A stretch of DNA of 64,000 nucleotides from an uncultured Prevotella sp. (GTDB lineage: Bacteria; Bacteroidota; Bacteroidia; Bacteroidales; Bacteroidaceae). Where the stretch lies: NCBI GenBank assembly GCA_900770395.1, contig CAAGKM010000001.1, positions 1 to 64,000 on the forward strand, in the 5' to 3' direction. Of the stretch, positions 50,355 to 60,007 are shown piece by piece. Under the pieces are notes generated by a model. It searched no databases. It saw only the letters and a list, made by a program, of their open reading frames with translations, and was not told the origin of the DNA. The stretch's first letter is position 1. The number at the start of each line of letters is the position of its first letter. The translations under genes and the position numbers were made by a program.

Positions 50355-50400
50355 TTTTTCTGAGATTTTTTTCAAAAATCATGTTTTTTTGTGTTCACTC

Positions 50401-52497
50401 TCACGAAATCGCCGACCAGTTGACATTCGTTTTCCTCAGTTCGTTGAGATGTCTCCATAACAGTGCGTTCTGCTCGCTGTTGCATTCCGGATCCTCGTCA
50501 ATTATCTTCTGTGCCTCATCACGTGCTAACTGCACAATCTGTCCGTCACGTGTGATATTGGCAATCTTTAAGTCGAATGCCATGCCGCTTTGCTGTGTGC
50601 CCTCAAGGTCGCCGGGCCCCCGCAGCTTCAGGTCTGCCTCGGCAATGCGGAATCCGTCGTTGGTGTCGCACATTATGTCTATGCGCTTGCGTGTCTCCTC
50701 TGCTAATTTGTAGCCGGTGACGAGAATACAATATGACTGGTCGGCGCCACGCCCCACACGGCCGCGTAGCTGGTGGAGCTGTGACAGTCCGAAACGTTGT
50801 GCCTCCATTATCACCATCACCGATGCGTTGGGCACGTTCACTCCCACCTCAATCACAGTGGTTGCCACAAGTATTTGGGTCTCACCATTAACGAAGCGCT
50901 GCATCTCGTATTCCTTCTCCTTTGCCTTCATCCGTCCATGAACCTTGCTCAGACTCATGTCGGGGAAAATCTGGCGCAGAGCCTCATAGCCGTCCTCAAG
51001 GTTTTTCAGGTCAATCTTCTCGCTTTCCTCTATCAACGGGAACACTATGTATACTTGTCTGCCCTGTGCTATCTGCCGGCGTATGCTCTGGTAGAGCGAG
51101 CTCAGCTGGTTGTCGAACACGTGTTGGGTATGGATTGACTTTCTGCCCGGAGGCAGCTCGTCGATAACGCTCACGTCGAGATCGCCGTAGAGAGTCATTG
51201 CCAATGTGCGTGGAATTGGTGTGGCAGTCATCACCAACACATGTGGAGGATTCTCGCTCTTGGTCCACAGCTTTGCACGCTGTGCCACTCCAAATCTATG
51301 CTGTTCGTCTACCACCACCAGGCCCAGGCGTGCAAACTGCACAGTGTCCTCTATCACAGCATGAGTTCCTACGAGGATTTGCACCTCTCCCTTATTAAGG
51401 TCCTCGAGCACTGTCTGGCGGCGCTTACCCTTCACCATGCCTGTGAGCAGCTCCACCCTTACGGGCATGTCTTTCAGAAAGTCCTTTATTGTCTGCAGAT
51501 GCTGCTCAGCGAGGATTTCCGTCGGTGCCATGATGCATGCCTGATAACCGTTGTCGAGAGCCATGAGCATCGACATCAGTGCCACGAGAGTCTTGCCGCT
51601 TCCCACGTCGCCCTGTAGCAGGCGGTTCATCTGCCGTCCGCTTCCCACGTCGGCGCGTATTTCTTTCAACACCCGTTTCTGTGCGCCAGTGAGCTCAAAC
51701 GGCAGGTACTGGTGATAGAAGTTGTTGAAACAGTCGCCAATCCTTGAGAATATGTTGCCGCGGAATTTCATGCGGCGGTTGTGCGCGTACCTTAATATAT
51801 TAAGCTGCACATAAAACAGCTCCTCAAACTTCAGCCGCATGCGTGCGTGTTCTAAAGTCCTTGCGTCCTTGGGGTAGTGGATTGTACGCAGTGCGGTGTC
51901 ACGTCCCATTAGCCGCAGGCGGTTGATGATGAACGGGGGCAGGGTCTCGGGAATATCCTCGGTAATCTTCTCCACAAGGGTCTTGGTGAGCCGTTCCAAC
52001 CCGCGTGAGTTCAGCCCCGACTGCTTCATTTTCTCGGTGGTGTTATAGTGGGGCTGCAGTCCCATATCCGACAGTTGCAGTCCCTCACCGCTCTCAATGT
52101 CGGGATGCTGTATGTTTATTCTGCCATTAAATACGCTCGGCTTGCCGAACACCACATATTCCTCACCCACCTTATATGTCTGACGCGCATACTTGCCGCC
52201 GTTGAACCACACAAGGTCCATCACTCCCGTGCCGTCGGAGAAGTGTGCCACATAGCGCTGCTTGCGGGGAGTCATGTCGAACACATCCCAGCTCAGAATC
52301 CTTCCCACTGCCTGCACGTAGGGCATCTCGCCGCTCATCTCCCTGATGGTGTAAATGCGGCTTCTGTCCACATATTTATATGGATAGTACTCCAGCAGGT
52401 CACCATAGGTGGTGACCCCAATCTCGTTGGCAAGCAGAGCCTTCTTCTTCGGCCCTACGCCCGGCAGATACATTATGTCTTGACTGAGTATTGACAT
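50401..52497 (-). CDS. recG: RecG ATP-dependent DNA helicase
   Basis: 698 residues from MSILSQDIMYLPGVGPKKKA. An N-terminal wedge/OB domain (YVQAVGRILSWDVFD) is followed by helicase motifs: LLQGDVGSGKTLVALM (Walker A), VVDEQHRFGV (motif II DEQH), TATPIPRTLAMTLYGDLDVS, and in the second half TVIEVGVNVPNASVM and HQLRGRVGRGADQSYC. It reverses stalled replication forks and processes recombination intermediates. The long frame up to 52590 overlaps mutS2, so the inner start, 22 bp after the mutS2 stop, is preferred. Confidence 0.95.
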   Translation of the reverse strand: MSILSQDIMYLPGVGPKKKALLANEIGVTTYGDLLEYYPYKYVDRSRIYTIREMSGEMPYVQAVGRILSWDVFDMTPRKQRYVAHFSDGTGVMDLVWFNGGKYARQTYKVGEEYVVFGKPSVFNGRINIQHPDIESGEGLQLSDMGLQPHYNTTEKMKQSGLNSRGLERLTKTLVEKITEDIPETLPPFIINRLRLMGRDTALRTIHYPKDARTLEHARMRLKFEELFYVQLNILRYAHNRRMKFRGNIFSRIGDCFNNFYHQYLPFELTGAQKRVLKEIRADVGSGRQMNRLLQGDVGSGKTLVALMSMLMALDNGYQACIMAPTEILAEQHLQTIKDFLKDMPVRVELLTGMVKGKRRQTVLEDLNKGEVQILVGTHAVIEDTVQFARLGLVVVDEQHRFGVAQRAKLWTKSENPPHVLVMTATPIPRTLAMTLYGDLDVSVIDELPPGRKSIHTQHVFDNQLSSLYQSIRRQIAQGRQVYIVFPLIEESEKIDLKNLEDGYEALRQIFPDMSLSKVHGRMKAKEKEYEMQRFVNGETQILVATTVIEVGVNVPNASVMVIMEAQRFGLSQLHQLRGRVGRGADQSYCILVTGYKLAEETRKRIDIMCDTNDGFRIAEADLKLRGPGDLEGTQQSGMAFDLKIANITRDGQIVQLARDEAQKIIDEDPECNSEQNALLWRHLNELRKTNVNWSAIS

Positions 52498-52519
52498 CTT
52501 TATAACTCCTAACTCCACA

Positions 52520-55078
52520 CTATCCCAAATCCACCACGGTGATTCCCGCACCGCCAAACTGCACGTGCTCATCACGGAATCCACTGACATTAGGCACCGT
52601 GCTGAGATATTCCCGTATGGCTATTCGCAATGCTCCTGTGCCTGTGCCGTGGAGTATTCTCACACGGCTCATTCCCACGAGTATTGCATCATCGATGTAG
52701 TACATCACTGCCTGTATCGCCTCATCGGCACGCATCCCCCTCACGTCGATGTCCTGCTTGAAGTTCAGTTTGCGGCTGTCTATTGTGTCACGTGTCATGC
52801 GGCTTGCGGCGGTATATGCCGAAGGTGCCTCTTCATGCTTGGGCTTCTCGGCATGCTCTAAGCGGTCGGCGCGCATTTTTGTGCGCATGTCGCCGAATAT
52901 CACAGTGGCGGTTTTGCCGTCGACACTCTCTACTGTGCCCACCGACTTCAGACCTTTTATTCTCACGCTGTCGCCAACCTTGATAGCCTGTGCGGACGAT
53001 TTCTTCTCGGTGGCTGAGCTGCCTGTTGCTGTCTGTGTTGCCGTATTGCTGTTTTTTGTTCCGTCGGCTTTGTCGCGCTTGCGTTTCTCCCGGCGTTCCT
53101 TGCGCTCCTGTATCTGGCGCATCTTGCGTGCTATCAGCTCATCGCTGTCATTGCCGTCTATCTCGTCCACCACCTGTTTGAAGGCATTCAACTCCTCCCT
53201 TATTCGCTTTGTCTCCTCTTTATGTGCCTGAGCCTCACGAATTTCCCTGATGGTGTTCTCTATCTTCTTGTTGCTCTCACGCAGCAGCTCCTCAGCCTGC
53301 TCCTTGGCTTTGCGCAGTATCTCCTTGCGCTGACGCTCAATTTCCTGCAGCTCCTCCTCGTATTTTTCAAGTTTTTGCCTCAGCTGCTTTTCCTGCTGGT
53401 GTACGTTCTGGCGCTTGCTCTCCCAGTATCGTTTGTCGCGCACAATGTCCTGCAGGTACTTGTCGCTTTGTATGTATTCTGAGCCCACAATCTCGCTGGC
53501 GTCAGCAATCACCTCCTCGGGCAGTCCCGTCTTTCGTGCTATTTCTATGGCGAACGATGAGCCTGGCTGTCCTATCGACAATTGAAACAGTGCCTTCATC
53601 TCGTGGCGGTCGTAGAGCATGGCTCCGTTTGCCACTCTGGGATTGTTGTCGGCAAAATATTTCAGGTTCTGATAGTGGGTGGTTATCACTCCGTAGGCTT
53701 TCCTCTTGCAGAACTGCTTGAGCACGCTCTCGGCTATAGCTCCTCCTATCTGAGGCTCGGTGCCTGTGCCAAACTCGTCGATGAGCAGCAGTGTGCGGTC
53801 GTTGCTCTGGCGTATCATGTTCTTCATGTTGGTCAGGTGACCGCTGTATGTGCTCAGATCGTCGGCAATGCTCTGCTCATCGCCTATGTCAATCATTATA
53901 TTCTGGAATATTCCTGTCTTTGAGCGTTCGCTGATGGGCAGTGGCAGTCCGCATTGCAGCATATACTGCAATAGTCCTACTGTCTTTAGGCACACCGACT
54001 TTCCTCCGGCGTTAGGACCGGATATTACAAGTATGCGCTTCTCGCTTGTGAGCATAATGTCGAGCGGCACCACTTTCTTCTGCTGTTTCTCCAACTGCAG
54101 CTCAAGCAGCGGATGGCGTGCCTCTATCCAGTCGATGTGAGGTTTGCTGTCCACACGTGGCTCGGTGGCTCTCATTGTGTCGGCGAATATAGCCTTTGCC
54201 CTTATCATGTCGATGTTTGCCAGCAGATTGTAGGAGTACACAATCTCCTTTACGTGTGGGCGCACCAGTTCGGCAAAGTCTTTCAGTATATTGATTATCT
54301 CACGGCGCTCCTCGGCTTCCAACTCACGCACACGGTTATTTGCCTCCACCACTTCTGTAGGCTCAATAAACACAGTCTTGCCGCTGGCACTCTCATCGTG
54401 TACTATTCCCTTTATCCTGCGTTTCATACCAGGAGCCACAGGTATCACGAGGCGTCCGTCACGCATTGTCGGTGTAACGTCCTTCTCCACTAATCCCTCG
54501 CTTTGGGCAGCCCTTAATATATTATATAATGTACGCGAGATGCTTCCTTCGGTACTTGCCAGCTGACGGCGGATGCTGAGTAGTGTCGGCGATGCGTCGT
54601 CGCGCATCTTTCCCCATTTGTCGAGAATCTGCTCAATGCGCTGCGTGATGTTAGGAAATGTCATTATTTCCTCAGTTAGCGCATGCAAGGCAGGGTAGGG
54701 GTAAATGGCGGTGTTCTCATTCTCATTATCGCCTTCGCCATCAGTTCTGTTGAGATACCTCACAATGTCGATGATGGTATGGAGTGAGCGGTTCAGGTCC
54801 CACATCTCATCCTCCTCAATGAAGGTTCCCTCAAGCCTGAGCCTTGCCACCGACTCTCTCACATCAAAGAAATTATGTGTGGGAAAAGCATCATCTTCCG
54901 ACTGCAGGCGGCGAAACTCGCTCACTTCCTGCAGGCGTTGCCTGATAACTGCCGCATCGGTGCTGAACTCCATCTGGTCCACTTTTTCCTTGCCTAAAGT
55001 GCTCAGACAGTTTGTGCGCAGCAATTGCCTTATCTCGTTGAATCCTATTTTCTGTTCGTAGTTATTCGGATATGTCAT
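52520..55078 (-). CDS. mutS2: MutS2 with Smr endonuclease domain
   Basis: 852 residues. The MutS-like ATPase has Walker A ISGPNAGGKSVCLKTVGLLQ near 355, Walker B LLIDEFGTGTEPQIGG and a coiled coil at about 530-660 (KQLRQKLEKYEEELQEIERQ). A KOW-like segment (VRIKGLKSVGTVESVDGKTA) is followed by the C-terminal Smr nuclease (DIDVRGMRADEAIQAVMYYI and RILHGTGTGALRIAIREYL). It limits recombination or rescues collided ribosomes, depending on the species. It is upstream of recG in one operon. Confidence 0.95.
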   Translation of the reverse strand: MTYPNNYEQKIGFNEIRQLLRTNCLSTLGKEKVDQMEFSTDAAVIRQRLQEVSEFRRLQSEDDAFPTHNFFDVRESVARLRLEGTFIEEDEMWDLNRSLHTIIDIVRYLNRTDGEGDNENENTAIYPYPALHALTEEIMTFPNITQRIEQILDKWGKMRDDASPTLLSIRRQLASTEGSISRTLYNILRAAQSEGLVEKDVTPTMRDGRLVIPVAPGMKRRIKGIVHDESASGKTVFIEPTEVVEANNRVRELEAEERREIINILKDFAELVRPHVKEIVYSYNLLANIDMIRAKAIFADTMRATEPRVDSKPHIDWIEARHPLLELQLEKQQKKVVPLDIMLTSEKRILVISGPNAGGKSVCLKTVGLLQYMLQCGLPLPISERSKTGIFQNIMIDIGDEQSIADDLSTYSGHLTNMKNMIRQSNDRTLLLIDEFGTGTEPQIGGAIAESVLKQFCKRKAYGVITTHYQNLKYFADNNPRVANGAMLYDRHEMKALFQLSIGQPGSSFAIEIARKTGLPEEVIADASEIVGSEYIQSDKYLQDIVRDKRYWESKRQNVHQQEKQLRQKLEKYEEELQEIERQRKEILRKAKEQAEELLRESNKKIENTIREIREAQAHKEETKRIREELNAFKQVVDEIDGNDSDELIARKMRQIQERKERREKRKRDKADGTKNSNTATQTATGSSATEKKSSAQAIKVGDSVRIKGLKSVGTVESVDGKTATVIFGDMRTKMRADRLEHAEKPKHEEAPSAYTAASRMTRDTIDSRKLNFKQDIDVRGMRADEAIQAVMYYIDDAILVGMSRVRILHGTGTGALRIAIREYLSTVPNVSGFRDEHVQFGGAGITVVDLG

Positions 55079-55183
55079 TATATTCTTTATTCCTTATTTC
55101 GCTTTATTCCGTTTGCAAAATTACAAATAAAAAGGGAGAAAACACACTAATTTTGCACAAATTTGAAAAAAATGCCCGAAATA

Positions 55184-55215
55184 TTTGGTGATTTCAAAAA
55201 AAGTCCGTACCTTTG
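55184..55215 (+). promoter_or_regulatory. Promoter of tRNA-Ser (UGA)
   Basis: TTTG (55184-55187), a 20-bp spacer and TACCTTTG (55208-55215) match the consensus, 37 bp before the tRNA. Confidence 0.8.
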
Positions 55216-55251
55216 CACTCGCTTTTAAGAGATAACCACTCAGGAAGCCTT

Positions 55252-55336
55252 GGAGAGATGGTAGAGTGGTCGATTACAGCGGTCTTGAAAACCGCCGTAC
55301 CGAGAGGTACCGGGGGTTCGAATCCCTCTCTCTCCG
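55252..55336 (+). tRNA. tRNA-Ser (anticodon UGA)
   Basis: The acceptor GGAGAGA pairs with TCTCTCC. The anticodon arm is GCGGT-CTTGAAA-ACCGC, anticodon TGA. A long variable arm (CGTACCGAGAGGTACCG) and T arm GGGGG-TTCGAAT-CCCTC follow. CCA is not encoded (CTT follows). Confidence 0.93.
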
Positions 55337-55342
55337 CTTCGC

Positions 55343-55380
55343 ATCAGCGCAATGGTAAAAAACCGTTGCGCTGATTTGTT
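55343..55380 (+). terminator. Terminator after tRNA-Ser (UGA)
   Basis: ATCAGCGCAATGG pairs with CCGTTGCGCTGAT (13 positions, one T-G wobble) around TAAAAAA and is followed by TTGTTTTA. Confidence 0.8.
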
Positions 55381-55408
55381 TTATAATATTTCTAAAAGGA
55401 GTAGTGCC

Positions 55409-56539
55409 CTATCTTTTCTGCTCCATCATCCACTTGAAGTACTTCTCGTGCTCGTCCACCAGTTTCTCCCACGAATACTCATGGCGTATGACCTCCAGAT
55501 TATTCTTGATATATTCCTCCTTATGCAGGTTTGCAATATTGTCGATAGTGTCAAGCAGCATTGTCACTCCTTGCGGCGAACAGTAATATACGGCATTGTC
55601 CCCCAGCACCGCACGGTTGAACTGATTGTCATGCGCAAGGATGAAACAGTCGCTTGCCATCGCCTCAAGCAGTGACGGGTTTGTGCCTCCCACGCTGTGA
55701 CCGTGGAAATATGCGAAAGAGAAATGCCTTACGCTGTTCAGTTTCTTAAAGTCATATATGCCGCCCACGAACCTGATGTGCGGGTCATTGCCATATTTCT
55801 TCACAAGCCGCCTGCCGTATGGAGTGTTGGTCTTGCCTACGATTATCAGCGGCCTGCGCCCGTACTCCTTTGATGCCTTGTAGCCCTCTATTGCCATATA
55901 CAAGTTGTTCTCCGGCTCAATCCTTGCCACTAACAGATAGTATTCACTTGGTGTCAGACTCCACTCCTTCAGCAGCTCCACATCATAGTCATCATAGATA
56001 TTCGCACCATATGCCAAGAACTTGCTCTCCCTGCCATACTTCTCTTTATAATAGTCATGAATTCCCATGTTGTCGGCAATCAGGAAGTGGCTGTGCCTCA
56101 CAGCCATCCTCTCTTCCCAAAATACAAACTTCCTCACCAAAGGATTGAACTTCGTCCGCTTATACTCCAGTCCGTCCATGTTCGTCGTGAACAGCGGACG
56201 CCTGATGTCCTTCACGTTGAACCGTATGTATGCAGGGATTATGCTCGTATACCCAGCCTCATAGATGATGTCGAAATCCTCATTCCTCAGCGCATCCCTC
56301 AGACATGAATAGTCGTAGAAGAAACTGCCTATCGAGCCTCCCATCCACAGCTCCGGGCTATACACATGCTTAATCCTCACACCCTTATACTTGTCACTCT
56401 TATATGGATGGTAGTGTGGAGAATACACCGTCACCTCATGTCCACGCTCAGCCAGTCCCACGGAGATATATTCCGCGAACTGCTCAAAGCCCCCGTAGTT
56501 GTTAGGAATACCACGGGTACTTACAAATGCAATTTTCAT
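55409..56539 (-). CDS. DUF1972-type glycosyltransferase (GT4)
   Basis: 376 residues. The start MKIAFVSTRGIPNNYGGFEQ, with GGFE in the acceptor domain, is the signature of the DUF1972 family of rhamnosyl- or related transferases. The C-terminal donor domain has YYLLVARIEPENNLYMAIEG and GTNPSLLEAMASDCFILA, with the E-x-x-x-x-x-x-E motif. It likely adds a deoxysugar to a surface polysaccharide. It lies 13 bp after the end of the 56553 gene, with the same direction. Confidence 0.88.
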   Translation of the reverse strand: MKIAFVSTRGIPNNYGGFEQFAEYISVGLAERGHEVTVYSPHYHPYKSDKYKGVRIKHVYSPELWMGGSIGSFFYDYSCLRDALRNEDFDIIYEAGYTSIIPAYIRFNVKDIRRPLFTTNMDGLEYKRTKFNPLVRKFVFWEERMAVRHSHFLIADNMGIHDYYKEKYGRESKFLAYGANIYDDYDVELLKEWSLTPSEYYLLVARIEPENNLYMAIEGYKASKEYGRRPLIIVGKTNTPYGRRLVKKYGNDPHIRFVGGIYDFKKLNSVRHFSFAYFHGHSVGGTNPSLLEAMASDCFILAHDNQFNRAVLGDNAVYYCSPQGVTMLLDTIDNIANLHKEEYIKNNLEVIRHEYSWEKLVDEHEKYFKWMMEQKR

Positions 56540-56552
56540 AAAAAGTTATTGA

Positions 56553-57641
56553 TTATTTTTTAGTGAATCTGATCATTTTCGCCACAGGCCACCAGAGAGC
56601 CTCACTTGGACAAACAAATCCCATCCTCCATGCTCTCCTCACCACCCAGCGGTAGTTCCGCAGCTTGTGCCATATAGTGTCATGCCTGAACGTGTATGCC
56701 GCACGGCCGAAGTTTCCCACAGTCATCACGTCCTTCATCAGCCTGCCAGCCCGTTCATGCTCCTTTTCCGTAAACTCCCAGTGCCTCTCCGCTCCAAGAA
56801 AATCCTGACACAGACAGGTGACAATCCTCCACGCTCCCGTCATGCTTACGTCATTCAGCCATTGCCCGTGCCTCTCCCAGTCTATATTATGATACTCATG
56901 CCTCAGCAGCATTGCATAATCTATCAGCTGCCTTAATCCGAGTCCCTCCTCATAGATATGGTTCACGATGTGGCTGATGAGAAACACACTCTCAAACGTA
57001 GCAGGCAGCACATTAATCTCATGCTCGCCAATCACCGCCTTGCTGCCGTCATGCCGCAACACATGATTAGCCAGCCCGTTCATCCTCCTGTCCGTCCACG
57101 GACACTGATAGTTGTGAATTTTATAGTGAGGCTCTATCTGTACTCCGTCCACGAACGCCATTCCGTGGTGTTCATGCCTGAGTGCCCTGTCCACCCTGCC
57201 AATACTCTCCAATGCGTCCAGAGTCTTTAGATAATCCTCCTTTCCCACGAGGAAGTCAATATCTCCGGGAGTCCTGTGCAGTGGGGCAGGCCATCGCCTT
57301 CCCGTGGTTTGTCCCTTCATAAACACCGCCTTTATGCCGGCATCGTCCAGTGTCGCCGCAATCTTCCCTATTACATCAATATGCTGCCTGTTGATGTTCT
57401 CCATCTGCTGACACACAACCCCTGTTAGTTTCAACAACATGGGCAAAGGCGGTGCCGTCTCCTTTGGCAGCTTGGCAATGCTGTCAAGGAGCAGTCCCTG
57501 CACAGCCTGCTCCTCTGCCATCCGCATCATCATCAGATAATCCATTTGGCAATTCCCCAAACGGTCATCACCGCCATTCAGTGCAGCTCTGACAACAGAA
57601 AGTAGGCTCTGCTCGTCATGAGAGAGGCAACTCTTAAGCAT
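56553..57641 (-). CDS. Nucleotidyltransferase family protein (NTP_transf_5-like)
   Basis: 362 residues. The region AGIKAVFMKGQTTGRRWPAP then LHRTPGDIDFLVG near 125-135 carries the G/S...DxD pattern of the NTP_transf_5 family. A helical C-terminus with W-rich LRNYRWVVRRAWRMGFVCPS follows. The family is often encoded in polysaccharide and sugar-modification loci, and its substrate is unknown. It is transcribed with the glycosyltransferase gene downstream. Confidence 0.75.
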   Translation of the reverse strand: MLKSCLSHDEQSLLSVVRAALNGGDDRLGNCQMDYLMMMRMAEEQAVQGLLLDSIAKLPKETAPPLPMLLKLTGVVCQQMENINRQHIDVIGKIAATLDDAGIKAVFMKGQTTGRRWPAPLHRTPGDIDFLVGKEDYLKTLDALESIGRVDRALRHEHHGMAFVDGVQIEPHYKIHNYQCPWTDRRMNGLANHVLRHDGSKAVIGEHEINVLPATFESVFLISHIVNHIYEEGLGLRQLIDYAMLLRHEYHNIDWERHGQWLNDVSMTGAWRIVTCLCQDFLGAERHWEFTEKEHERAGRLMKDVMTVGNFGRAAYTFRHDTIWHKLRNYRWVVRRAWRMGFVCPSEALWWPVAKMIRFTKK

Positions 57642-57794
57642 AGAAAATATAGGCTGTACTTTAAAAGAGCCAACCGCTTATCTTATAAAATAAAATTTTC
57701 ACGTTTTCTTCTCTCAAAAGAAAGAAAATTACCAATATTTTTCCTTATAAAGAAAAAAAACAAGAAAAATTTTTCTTTAGAAAGAAAAAATCAT
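57642..57794. other. AT-rich divergent promoter region
   Basis: Contains runs of AAAGAAA/TTTCTTT that form several overlapping inverted repeats (for example AAATTTTTCTTTAGAAAGAAAAA). No gene is seen. Confidence 0.4.
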
Positions 57795-57802
57795 TATCTT
57801 TG
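57795..57802 (+). promoter_or_regulatory. -7 element of the AAA ATPase gene
   Basis: TATCTTTG, 24 bp before the start codon. No clear TTTG -33 box is seen; the upstream sequence is made of A and T runs. Confidence 0.55.
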
Positions 57803-57825
57803 CACCATATTTAAAGAAAACATTT

Positions 57826-59019
57826 ATGCAGACCATCATTCAAACCTACTATCGTCTTATTGAGCGGACGAATTTTCCACACAGGAGATATTTGTATAAT
57901 GCCATCAATTGGCAGGAGCGTCTCATAGGTATAAAAGGAGCAAGAGGCGTAGGTAAGACAACAATCCTACTCCAGTATATTCACGACAGTTTCCCCGACA
58001 GGAAAAAAGCATTGTATGTGTCACTTGACCAACTATGGTTTTCTGAGCACTCCATCATGGAGCTGGCAGAGTATCATTACACTCATGGTGGCACACATCT
58101 TTTCTTGGATGAGGTGCATCGTTATCATGGATGGGTGCGTGAGCTGAAAAACATCTACGACAGCTATCCTGAGTTGCATGTTATATTTACAGGCTCCTCA
58201 TTGCTGGAGCTTGACTGTTCCGTTGCCGACCTGTCCCGTCGCTGCCGAATGTATGAGATGAAGGGACTCTCATTCCGTGAATATCTTGCTTTTCAGAATG
58301 TCATATCATTGCAGCCAGTTACCCTTTCCAATATATTGGAGCAACATGAACAGATTGCCTCCTCTATCACGGCCCGTGTCAAGGTTCTTCCACTGTTTGA
58401 GGAGTATCTCGCCTCTGGGTATTATCCTTTTTATCATGAGACCGATACGGAGGGCTTCCGTGAGCGCTTGGAACGCATTGTCATAACCATTTTGGAAAAC
58501 GATATTCCTGCCATCGAGAAACTTGAATATGAGACCATATCAAAGACAAAGCGCCTTATGGTAATATTGGCGGAGATGGTACCGTTTACACTGAATGTCA
58601 CCACACTCTGTTCCAATTTGGGAACAAGCCGCAACCAACTGATGCGCCTGCTGTCTTTGCTTGAGCGTTCTGCGCTCATACGCCAGCTGTTCACCGAGGC
58701 AAAAGGGTTAAAGCAACTTGTGAAACCCGAGAAGATATTGTTTGAGAATACTAATCTCATGCATGCCCTAAGTCCACAAGTTGATGCAGGAACGCTTCGT
58801 GAGACATTTTTCGCCTCCATGCTGTGTCATAGCCATAAATTGCAATCACCCAAGGCAGGTGATTTCCTTGTAGATGGCACCTGGCTCTTTGAGATAGGAG
58901 GAAAAGGCAAGGGCTTCAAGCAAATCCGCAACATAGAGAATAGCTATGTGGCTGCCGACGATATCGAGATTGGCAACGATAACAAAATTCCACTTTGGTT
59001 GTTTGGTCTGTTGTATTGA
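57826..59019 (+). CDS. AAA_14-type ATP-binding protein with DUF4143-like C-terminus
   Basis: 397 residues. Walker A GARGVGKTT near 38-46, ALYVSLDQLWFSEHSIMELA, Walker B HLFLDEVHRYHGW near 92-104 and the sensor region VIFTGSSLLELD belong to the AAA_14 family, followed by the winged helix and nuclease-like C-terminal half (EIGGKGKGFKQI). Such proteins are frequent in Bacteroidales, and their role is not established. It is the only plus-strand gene among polysaccharide genes and may have been inserted there. A decayed small gene follows on the opposite strand. Confidence 0.8.
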   Translation: MQTIIQTYYRLIERTNFPHRRYLYNAINWQERLIGIKGARGVGKTTILLQYIHDSFPDRKKALYVSLDQLWFSEHSIMELAEYHYTHGGTHLFLDEVHRYHGWVRELKNIYDSYPELHVIFTGSSLLELDCSVADLSRRCRMYEMKGLSFREYLAFQNVISLQPVTLSNILEQHEQIASSITARVKVLPLFEEYLASGYYPFYHETDTEGFRERLERIVITILENDIPAIEKLEYETISKTKRLMVILAEMVPFTLNVTTLCSNLGTSRNQLMRLLSLLERSALIRQLFTEAKGLKQLVKPEKILFENTNLMHALSPQVDAGTLRETFFASMLCHSHKLQSPKAGDFLVDGTWLFEIGGKGKGFKQIRNIENSYVAADDIEIGNDNKIPLWLFGLLY

Positions 59020-59085
59020 CGATACGGCAGGTCAAACCTCCACTTGTATGGGGCTTTCTTATTGATTGTGTCTAATGAAAGCGGA

Positions 59086-59241
59086 TTAATCATTGAACAC
59101 CACATTCAAAGGTTCTTCATCTGTATTGGCTTTACATTTCTGAATCATCCTTTCTTTAAGGATTTCTATTTTCCGCCGTTTGGCTTACTTAGTAGCTTTC
59201 AGCCTTTGTAAAGCCTCATCCCTTGTTATCAGCATATACAT
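59086..59241 (-). pseudogene. Decayed small helical protein gene
   Basis: The minus-strand frame reads MYMLITRDEALQRLKATK, then a stop at 59185-59187, then AKRRKIEILKERMIQKCKAN and TDEEPLNVVFND with the final stop at 59086. Sequences beginning ITREEALQRL and ending with a similar acidic tail are familiar to me as small hypothetical proteins in Prevotella, so one nonsense mutation has probably cut it. A -7 element (TATCTTTG on the minus strand, near 59269-59276) lies upstream. Confidence 0.4.
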
Positions 59242-59320
59242 ATTCGTACATTTTTATATTTTCCGCTGCAAAGATACGATATTTTTTCTTTTTTGCACAG
59301 GTTATTGTTCGCTCATAGAC

Positions 59321-60007
59321 TTACAGCATGTATATTAAATCAACAACTTTTTTAGCATGTTCTTTCATTGAGTATGTCCATTTTTCATTTAATATTTTGT
59401 TATTAAAATCAGACAATACACTCTTATCAGAAAGAATTTTGCAAATTAAGCTTTTCAGCTCTTCTTCACTATGATACACGAATCTGGGATTATATTCTTT
59501 CACGATATCCCGAGCTCCTACATTATTCGATACAATCACAGGCACACCATACGATATAGCCTCCAGTGTGACGAGCGAGAATGTCTCCTTCCAAATAGAA
59601 GGGACAATCAATACATCCATCGCCTCATAAACGCCAGCAATAGAAGATGCATCAAACTTTCCCTTGTAATAAATAGACAATGATGGATGTTTCCCAATGC
59701 CACCTCCCCAAACTGACAAATCCCATGATTCAGTCATACCAATTTCTTGCAATACAGAGATTAGCAAAGGTAAACCTTTATAAGGTGTACTATTTCCTAT
59801 AAATCCAATATGCAGAACATCATGCTCATATACTTTTCTAATACGATGGTCTTCTATACCTCCATGAGTGATGGAAACCACCTTACCTTCACAGTTTGGC
59901 AAATATCTCTTAAAAGTGCATTTAGATATCTCACTGTTAAAATGAAAGCAATCCACAAAAGAAAAAACTGCTTTATAATAGTCCAGTAGCTTTTGATACT
60001 TATTCAT
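59321..60007 (-). CDS. C-terminal half of a split GT4 glycosyltransferase
   Basis: 228 residues from MNKYQKLLDYYKAVFSFVDC. It is the donor-binding half of a GT-B enzyme: VLHIGFIGNSTPYKGLPLLI, WDLSVWGGGIGKH and the ETFSLVTLEAISYGVPVIVS loop with the conserved Glu-rich motif. Its ATG overlaps the stop of the acceptor-domain gene (ATGA), with no gap in the homology to one-piece relatives. Either a frameshift has broken one gene or the two halves work together. The sugar is unknown. Confidence 0.75.
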   Translation of the reverse strand: MNKYQKLLDYYKAVFSFVDCFHFNSEISKCTFKRYLPNCEGKVVSITHGGIEDHRIRKVYEHDVLHIGFIGNSTPYKGLPLLISVLQEIGMTESWDLSVWGGGIGKHPSLSIYYKGKFDASSIAGVYEAMDVLIVPSIWKETFSLVTLEAISYGVPVIVSNNVGARDIVKEYNPRFVYHSEEELKSLICKILSDKSVLSDFNNKILNEKWTYSMKEHAKKVVDLIYML

